DNA of 64,000 bases, from assembly GCF_900187045.1 (NCBI RefSeq), contig NZ_LT906453.1, positions 1,364,001 through 1,428,000 on the forward strand, given 5' to 3'. The notes under the pieces are model-generated. The model did not search any database. It saw only the letters and a program-made list of their open reading frames with translations, and was not told where the DNA came from. Position numbers and translations under genes: made by a program. Below, in pieces: positions 58,829 through 64,000 of this stretch (its first letter is position 1; every line of letters begins with the position of its first letter). The stretch comes from Dermatophilus congolensis. GTDB lineage: Bacteria > Actinomycetota > Actinomycetes > Actinomycetales > Dermatophilaceae.

Positions 58829-60241
58829 TTACTGGTGGATGGGGTGCCCGAGCGCGATTTCTGCGGCGTCCATGATGGCTTCGGTGATGGTGGGGTGGGC
58901 GTGGATGGTCAGTGCCATGTCTTCGAGGGTGATGAGGTTTTCGATGCCGAGGGTGACTTCGCCGATGAGTTCTGAGACGTTGGGGCCGACCATGTGGGCG
59001 CCGATGAGGCGTCCGGTGGTGGTTTCGGCAATGAGTCGGACGAATCCGGTGGGGTTGTTCATGGATAGGGCTCGTCCGTTGGCGGCCAGGGGGAAGGTTG
59101 CGGTGGTGGTTTCGATGCCTGCGGCGGTAGCGGTGTCGGTGGTGTGCCCGACGGTGGCGATTTCGGGGGTGGTGTAGCAGACGGTGGGCATGGCGGCGTA
59201 GTCGACTGTTGCGCTGGTGTCTGCGCTGAGCGCTTCGGCGGCGATTTTTGCTTCGTAGCTGGCTTTGTGTGCCAGGGGTGCGCCAGCAACGACGTCTCCG
59301 ATGGCAAAGATGTGTGGGTATGAGGTGCGGCCTTGGGCATCGACGTTGATCAGGCCGCGCTCGTTCATGTCTAGCCCGATGGCGTCTAGGCCGATGCCGT
59401 CGGTGTTGGGGGTGCGTCCTACGGTGACGACGGCGTAGTCGGCGGTGATTTCGGTGGTGGTGCCGTCGTGTTCGTAGGTGATGGTGACGCAGGTGTCGTT
59501 TTCGCTGCTTCCGGTGGCTTTGGCGCCGGTGATGATCTGGACGCCTTTGGCTTGCATGTGTTGTGTCACCGGTTGGGTGAGGTCGTGGTCGAATCCGTTC
59601 AGGACATGGTCCATGCCTTCAAGGATGGTGACTTTGGTGCCGAAGTCGGCGTAGGCGCTGGCCAGTTCCATCCCGATGTAGCCTCCGCCGATCATGATGA
59701 GGGAGTCGGGGACGTGGGGGAGGTTGAGGGCGCCGGCGGAGTCTAGGACGCGTGGCCCGAAGGGGACGGTGCTGATTTCGATGGGGCGCGATCCGGTGGC
59801 GATGATGCAGTGTTTGAACCGGTACGTCTGTCCGTAGACATCGTCGAAGACGACGCGGATGTTGTGGTCGTCGATGAAGTGGGCTTCACCGGTGACTACT
59901 TCGACTTTGTTTTTTTTCAGTAGTCCAGCCACACCGCGGGTGAGTTTGCCGACGACCTGTTCGTTTTTCCAGCGTTGGGTGGCGGTGAAGTCCAGGGTGG
60001 TTTCGGTATTGGTGACACCGAAAAGGTTGGGGGTGCGTGAGGCTGCGTAGTGGTGCCCGGCTTGGATGAGTGCTTTTGAGGGGATGCATCCGACGTTGAG
60101 GCAGGCTCCGCCGATGGCGTCTCGTTCAACGCACACCACGCTGTGGCCGAGTTGGGCTGCACGGATGGCGGCTACGTATCCGCCGGGACCTGAGCCGATA
60201 ACGATGACGTCTGTTTCTGATGCGAAATCTCCGACAACCAT
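58829..60241 (-). CDS. lpdA: Dihydrolipoyl dehydrogenase (E3)
   Basis: A 470-residue FAD/NAD flavoprotein reoxidising the lipoyl group of E2. The FAD site GSGPGGYVAA is near residue 16, the redox disulfide Cys47 and Cys52 in GGACLNVGC, the NAD site GGGYIGMELA near 187, and the C-terminal His-Glu pair in LTIHAHPTITE. The start at 60241 begins 5 bases after the E2 stop; it matches the family N-terminus. Confidence 0.94.
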   Translation of the reverse strand: MVVGDFASETDVIVIGSGPGGYVAAIRAAQLGHSVVCVERDAIGGACLNVGCIPSKALIQAGHHYAASRTPNLFGVTNTETTLDFTATQRWKNEQVVGKLTRGVAGLLKKNKVEVVTGEAHFIDDHNIRVVFDDVYGQTYRFKHCIIATGSRPIEISTVPFGPRVLDSAGALNLPHVPDSLIMIGGGYIGMELASAYADFGTKVTILEGMDHVLNGFDHDLTQPVTQHMQAKGVQIITGAKATGSSENDTCVTITYEHDGTTTEITADYAVVTVGRTPNTDGIGLDAIGLDMNERGLINVDAQGRTSYPHIFAIGDVVAGAPLAHKASYEAKIAAEALSADTSATVDYAAMPTVCYTTPEIATVGHTTDTATAAGIETTTATFPLAANGRALSMNNPTGFVRLIAETTTGRLIGAHMVGPNVSELIGEVTLGIENLITLEDMALTIHAHPTITEAIMDAAEIALGHPIHQ

Positions 60242-60246
60242 GGTGT

Positions 60247-61524
60247 TCAGCTTTCGGCGAGGAGGAGGTCTGGGTTGTGTAGGAATTCTTTGAGGTCGTT
60301 GAGTGCTTTTTGGGCATCGACCCCGTCGATGAGGCGGTGATCGAAGGCGAAAGACAGTTTGCACACGGGGCGCAGAACGGGTTTTCCCTTTTTGTCGGGG
60401 AGGAATTCGTCCTCGAATCGGCCGATGCCGAGGATGGCGGCTTCGGGGGCGTTGATGATGGGGGTGGACCATACGCCGCTGGTGGCGAAACCACCGACGT
60501 TGGTGACTGTCATGGATCCGCCACTCATGTCGGCGCTGGTGAGGGTGCCTGCTTTAGCGTGGCTGCTGAGTTCGGTGATTTCTCGGGCGATGTCGAATAG
60601 GGATTTTCGGTCTGCGTCTTTGATGATGGGAACGAATAGGCCACGGTCGGTGTTGGTGGCGACGCCGATGTTGAAGGTGTCGTAGTAGATGAATTCCCCA
60701 GCTGCCATGTCGACGCGGCCGTTCATGAGGGGGTTTTTCTTGAGCATGGCCACGCATGCTTTAACGATGTAGGGCGTGTAGGTGAGTTTTGCTTCGCGGG
60801 TGGCTGCGGTGTCTTTGAGCCGGTTGCGGTGGGCCACGAGTGCGGATACTTCGACTCGGTCGAGGATGGTGACTACGGGCACCGTGGTCACTACTTCGGT
60901 GAGTGCGCGGGCTGCGGCTTTGCGGATTGCGGACATTTTTTCGCGGCGTTGCCCGCTGCTGCTGGTGGCGGGTTGTGGTGTGGATTCTGCTGCTGGGGTG
61001 GTGTTTTCTTCGCTGGTTGGTGCCGGGGCGGTTGGTTGTGTGGGGGTGGGGGCGGCGTTGGCTAGGTAGGCGTCGATGTCTTCGCGGGTGATTTTGCCGT
61101 GGTTTCCACTTCCGGTGATGCAGGTCAGGTCCACGCCTTTGGAGCGGGCGTAGCGGCGTACTCCGGGTACTGCCAGGGAGCGTATGTCTACGCTGCTGGT
61201 GGTGGCGCTCGCGGGTGGTTGGGTTGTGGTTGTGGTGGGGGTGGTTGCGGGGGTTTGGGGGGTGGGCGTTCCTGCGGTGGGGGTGTTGTCGTTGGTGAGG
61301 ATGTCGGCGATGACGCTGCCGACGAGTGCTTTTTGTCCTTGGGGTACGTGGAGTTTGGCGATGGTGCCGGTGACGGGGCAGGGCAGTTCGGCGACGACTT
61401 TGTCTGATTCGACTTCGACGAGGATGGAGTCTTCGGTGATGGTGTCGCCTTCGGCGACGAACCATTTGGTGATTTCGGTTTCGTGGGTGCCTTCGCCGAT
61501 GTCGGGCATGGTGAATTGGTACAT
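60247..61524 (-). CDS. 2-oxoacid dehydrogenase E2 acyltransferase
   Basis: A 425-residue dihydrolipoamide acyltransferase. One lipoyl domain (lipoylated Lys42 in VESDKVVAE), a Pro/Thr-rich linker, the E3-binding domain (AVPGVRRYARSKGVDLTCI, about 115-150), another linker, then the catalytic domain with HRLIDG near residue 400. Its single lipoyl domain and neighbours ptb and buk fit a branched-chain (BkdB-like) E2, but a pyruvate E2 cannot be excluded. Confidence 0.9.
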   Translation of the reverse strand: MYQFTMPDIGEGTHETEITKWFVAEGDTITEDSILVEVESDKVVAELPCPVTGTIAKLHVPQGQKALVGSVIADILTNDNTPTAGTPTPQTPATTPTTTTTQPPASATTSSVDIRSLAVPGVRRYARSKGVDLTCITGSGNHGKITREDIDAYLANAAPTPTQPTAPAPTSEENTTPAAESTPQPATSSSGQRREKMSAIRKAAARALTEVVTTVPVVTILDRVEVSALVAHRNRLKDTAATREAKLTYTPYIVKACVAMLKKNPLMNGRVDMAAGEFIYYDTFNIGVATNTDRGLFVPIIKDADRKSLFDIAREITELSSHAKAGTLTSADMSGGSMTVTNVGGFATSGVWSTPIINAPEAAILGIGRFEDEFLPDKKGKPVLRPVCKLSFAFDHRLIDGVDAQKALNDLKEFLHNPDLLLAES

Positions 61525-61533
61525 CGGTTCTCC

Positions 61534-62511
61534 TCAGAACTGGACGGTTTTGCGGGCCGTTTCGACGATGTCGGTGGCGTTGGGCATCCAGATGGATTCG
61601 GCCATGCCGAAGGGGAAGGTGGTGTCGGGGGCGGTGACTCGGCCAACGGGTGCGTCGAGTGTCATGAAGGCGCGTTCGGTGATTTCGCTGATGAGTTGTC
61701 CGGTGATGCCGCTTTGGCGTTGTGCTTCTTGGCAGGCGATGGCGCGGTGGGTTTTTTCTACTGACTCCAGGACGGTGTGCATGTCGATGGGGGAGACGGT
61801 GCGTAGGTCGATCACTTCAGCGTTGATGCCTTCGTTGGCGAGGGTGGTTGCTGCGCTGAGGGCTTCGTGGACCATGAGGCCGTAGGCGATGATGCTGATG
61901 TCGGTGCCTTCGCGCACGATGTTGGCTTTGTCTAGGGGGACGGTGTAGTGGCCGTCGGGGACTTCGCCTTTGACAGTGCGGTACATGCGGAGGTGTTCGA
62001 GGAAGAAGACGGGGTCGTTGTCTTCGATGGCGGAGATCATGAGGCCTTTGGCGTCGTAGGCGGTGGCGGGGATGATGACGCGTAGGCCGGGGATGTGGGA
62101 CAGGAGTCCTTCGATGTTGTCTGAGTGCAGTTCGGGGGTGTGTACGCCGCCGCCGAAGGGGGCTCGGATGACCATGGGCATGGAGCGGGTGCCGCCGTAG
62201 CGGTAGCGGAATCGGGCGATTTGTCCGGCGATGGCGTCCATGGCTTCGAAGACGAATCCGCCGAATTGGAGTTCGGGTAGGGGGCGCCAGCCTTCGTTGG
62301 CAAGGCCGAGGGCCAGGCCCATGATTCCGGATTCGGCGAGGGGGGTGTTGAAGACGCGGTCTTGGCCGTAGGTGGCTTGGAGGCCGTCGGTGATGCGGAA
62401 AACACCGCCGTTGTGGCCGACGTCTTCGCCGAAGATCAGGGTGGTGGGATCTTGGGCAAGTTTGAGGTCTAGGGCTGCGGTGATGGCTTGGGCGAGGGTC
62501 AGTTCAGCCAT
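61534..62511 (-). CDS. 2-oxoacid dehydrogenase E1 beta
   Basis: A 325-residue E1 beta subunit (transketolase-like pyrimidine-binding and C-terminal domains). GEDVGHNGGVFRITDGL near residue 27, FNTPLAESGIMGLALG near 54 with the thiamine-activating Glu, and ARFRYRYGG near 98. ATG at 62511 is two bases from the E1 alpha stop; longer frames are Arg/His-rich artefacts. Confidence 0.92.
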   Translation of the reverse strand: MAELTLAQAITAALDLKLAQDPTTLIFGEDVGHNGGVFRITDGLQATYGQDRVFNTPLAESGIMGLALGLANEGWRPLPELQFGGFVFEAMDAIAGQIARFRYRYGGTRSMPMVIRAPFGGGVHTPELHSDNIEGLLSHIPGLRVIIPATAYDAKGLMISAIEDNDPVFFLEHLRMYRTVKGEVPDGHYTVPLDKANIVREGTDISIIAYGLMVHEALSAATTLANEGINAEVIDLRTVSPIDMHTVLESVEKTHRAIACQEAQRQSGITGQLISEITERAFMTLDAPVGRVTAPDTTFPFGMAESIWMPNATDIVETARKTVQF

Positions 62512-62513
62512 GA

Positions 62514-63626
62514 TCAGTTGTTCTCCTTGGCCTGGTAGACCGCGATTTGTTCGGTGATGTTCTGGGGTGGGTTTTCGTACATGTTGGTCAGGAAGGTGCT
62601 GACTTTTTGGGCGGGGATTTTTCCCATGTCGGTGACTGCTTGTTTGACTTCGGCTTTGACTTGTTCGTCGATGTGGTTGGCCATGTCCTCGTTCCAGAGG
62701 TTTTTGCTGGTGAGGTGGGTGGCTAGGCGTGTGACGGCGCTGCGGGAGGTCCACATGTCGACTTCGTCGTCTTCTCGGTAGCGTTTGGGGTCATCGGACA
62801 TGGTGTGGGCGCCGGTGCGGTAGGTGAGGGCTTCGATGAGGACGGGCCCGTTTCCTGCTAGCGCGTATTCGCGGGCTTGTTTGACGGCTAGGTAGAGGGC
62901 GATGGGGTCGTTGCCGTCGATGCGTAGGGAGGGGATGCCTGCGGCGACGCCTTTTTGGGCGATGGTGGCGGCGGCGGTTTGTTGGGCCAGCGGGGTGGAG
63001 ATGGCCCATTGGTTGTTTTGAACCACGACGATCAGTGGTGCTTTGTAGACGCCGGCGAAGTTGAGTCCTTCGTAGAAGTCGCCTTGGGAGGTGGCTCCGT
63101 CACCGCAGTAGGCCATGACGACGTGGTTGTCGCCTTTTTTCTTTTTGCCTAGGGCTACTCCGGCGGCGTGGGGGATGGATCCGCCGACGATGACTTGGGG
63201 TGTCCAGGCTTGGAATTCGGGTTCGTAGGTGTTGCCTTCGACGTGTCCGCGCCACCAGAGGAATGCTTTCCACATGGGCAGGCCGTGTTTGATGAGGGGG
63301 GCGATGTCTCGGTAGGTGGGGACGAGGAAGTCGCCTTTGTCGAGGGCGGCGAGTGTGGCGAATTGGCTGGCTTCTTGGCCGCCGCCGGGGGCGTAGTTGG
63401 CGAGGGTTCCTTGCCGGTTGAGCATGGTGATGCGCACGTCGAATGTTTTGGCCCATTGCAGGTCTTTCATGAGCTGCACGAGGGTGGTGTCGTCAATTTT
63501 TTGCGCGGCTTGGGGGTCGACGATGGTGCCGGTTTCGTCGAGTACTTGGATGATGGGGAAGTCTTCGGCGTAGGTGGTGACCAAATGGGCCAAGTCGATG
63601 TTGGTCAGGGAGTGGGTGGTTGTCAT
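62514..63626 (-). CDS. 2-oxoacid dehydrogenase E1 alpha
   Basis: A 370-residue E1 alpha subunit. The thiamine-diphosphate motif runs from YCGDGATSQGDF to VVQNNQWAIS (about 170-205), preceded by VGGSIPHAAGVALG; the phosphorylation-loop-like RTGAHTMSDDPKRYR is near 266. It resembles the Bacillus-type PdhA/BkdA class. With E1 beta it decarboxylates a 2-oxo acid. The ATG at 63626 has AGGAG 11 bases before. First gene of the six-gene operon. Confidence 0.92.
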   Translation of the reverse strand: MTTTHSLTNIDLAHLVTTYAEDFPIIQVLDETGTIVDPQAAQKIDDTTLVQLMKDLQWAKTFDVRITMLNRQGTLANYAPGGGQEASQFATLAALDKGDFLVPTYRDIAPLIKHGLPMWKAFLWWRGHVEGNTYEPEFQAWTPQVIVGGSIPHAAGVALGKKKKGDNHVVMAYCGDGATSQGDFYEGLNFAGVYKAPLIVVVQNNQWAISTPLAQQTAAATIAQKGVAAGIPSLRIDGNDPIALYLAVKQAREYALAGNGPVLIEALTYRTGAHTMSDDPKRYREDDEVDMWTSRSAVTRLATHLTSKNLWNEDMANHIDEQVKAEVKQAVTDMGKIPAQKVSTFLTNMYENPPQNITEQIAVYQAKENN

Positions 63627-63762
63627 GGGCTGCGCATCTCCTGCTTGTCGAGCGACCTTGTCAAGCACTGTATGAGCAGGGGAGGTGGCGCAGCCTGGGT
63701 TGGGGGTGGGGAGTTTATAGCGGTGTTTTATGCACCTATGAGTCTGGGCGTGGGTATGAGTG

Positions 63763-63801
63763 CGGCCGGGTAGGTGAGTGCAGAACTCACCTACCCGGCC
63801 G
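63763..63801 (-). terminator. Terminator of pgi
   Basis: A perfect 17-bp stem (16 bp 63763-63778 with 63786-63801, plus T/A at 63779/63785) lies 15 bases after the pgi stop on the minus strand. It also separates pgi from the dehydrogenase operon downstream. Confidence 0.85.
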
Positions 63802-63816
63802 TGTGGTGTTGCCGGG

Positions 63817-64000
63817 TTAGTTGTTGCGGTGGGCTTGGTAGTACTCGATGAGGGATTTGGTGGAGGAGTCTTGGTCGGCGAGGGCTTGGGCATCGCCGCC
63901 GACGGCGGGGGTGATTTGGGTGGCGAGTTGTTTGCCGAGTTCTACTCCCCATTGGTCGAAGGAGTCGATGCCCCAGACGATTCCTTGGGTGAAGGTGATG
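63817..64000 (-). CDS. pgi: Glucose-6-phosphate isomerase, C-terminal part
   Basis: The last 61 codons of a gene that continues past the window edge. The readable end contains [20 protein letters not shown], the conserved C-terminal Pgi signature (PGI motif 2 region), then a Gln/Ala tail ending EYYQAHRNN. The enzyme interconverts glucose 6-phosphate and fructose 6-phosphate. Confidence 0.88.
   Translation of the reverse strand, partial: ITFTQGIVWGIDSFDQWGVELGKQLATQITPAVGGDAQALADQDSSTKSLIEYYQAHRNN

Overview
This window comes from a high-GC Gram-positive bacterium, an actinobacterium most likely of the order Micrococcales. A place near Dermatophilaceae/Intrasporangiaceae is a low-confidence guess. 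The evidence is the gene order (rRNA operon, TPR protein, HAD phosphatase, small ORF, tlyA, nadK, recN, then pyrG and NUDIX; later alaS, ruvX, mltG, aroE, aroC, aroK, aroB, efp, nusB), frequent GTG starts, ATGA/GTGA stop-start overlaps, and several starts that look leaderless. No transposase, integrase, phage gene, tRNA gene or CRISPR array was found.

Layout. 1-1.77 kb: the 3' half of 23S rRNA, 5S rRNA and a strong terminator. 1.86-12 kb: a conserved block with an Arg-rich TPR protein, NagD-type phosphatase, 54-residue coupled ORF, tlyA, nadK, recN, a DUF3151-like gene on the other strand, pyrG, a two-TM protein and a NUDIX hydrolase. 12-17.6 kb: a choline-to-glycine-betaine operon (betB, betA, betT). 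17.7-20 kb: a YchJ-like protein and fhs. 20-29.4 kb: aspS, a HAD hydrolase, two tandem membrane GGDEF-EAL proteins, rarA and an unrecognised protein. 29.5-30.8 kb: an AT-richer islet with a formylglycine-generating-enzyme-fold protein. 30.9-42.8 kb: two complete peptide ABC importers back to back; the first has a one-base frameshift in its last ATPase gene. 43.4-55.7 kb: a small ORF, alaS, ruvX, mltG, the shikimate genes, an orphan peptide-binding lipoprotein, efp and nusB. 55.9-63.6 kb: a LysR regulator facing a six-gene operon for a 2-oxoacid dehydrogenase (E1alpha, E1beta, E2, E3) plus phosphotransbutyrylase and butyrate kinase. The window ends in the 3' end of pgi.

How the genes work together. 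The bet operon imports and oxidises choline to the osmoprotectant betaine. The ABC systems import peptides, whose amino acids (including branched-chain ones) could feed the oxoacid dehydrogenase; its acyl-CoA products could be converted by Ptb and Buk to acids with ATP formation (inference). The GGDEF-EAL pair is a local cyclic-di-GMP module.

The oddest large-scale feature is a C/G strand asymmetry that changes sign about three times (near 20, 37-38 and 48-50 kb) independently of gene direction. Other points of interest are the two c-di-GMP proteins differing at the inhibitory site, the FGE-like protein lacking one active-site cysteine, the Ptb-Buk/dehydrogenase operon, and disruption of normally contiguous actinobacterial gene blocks.
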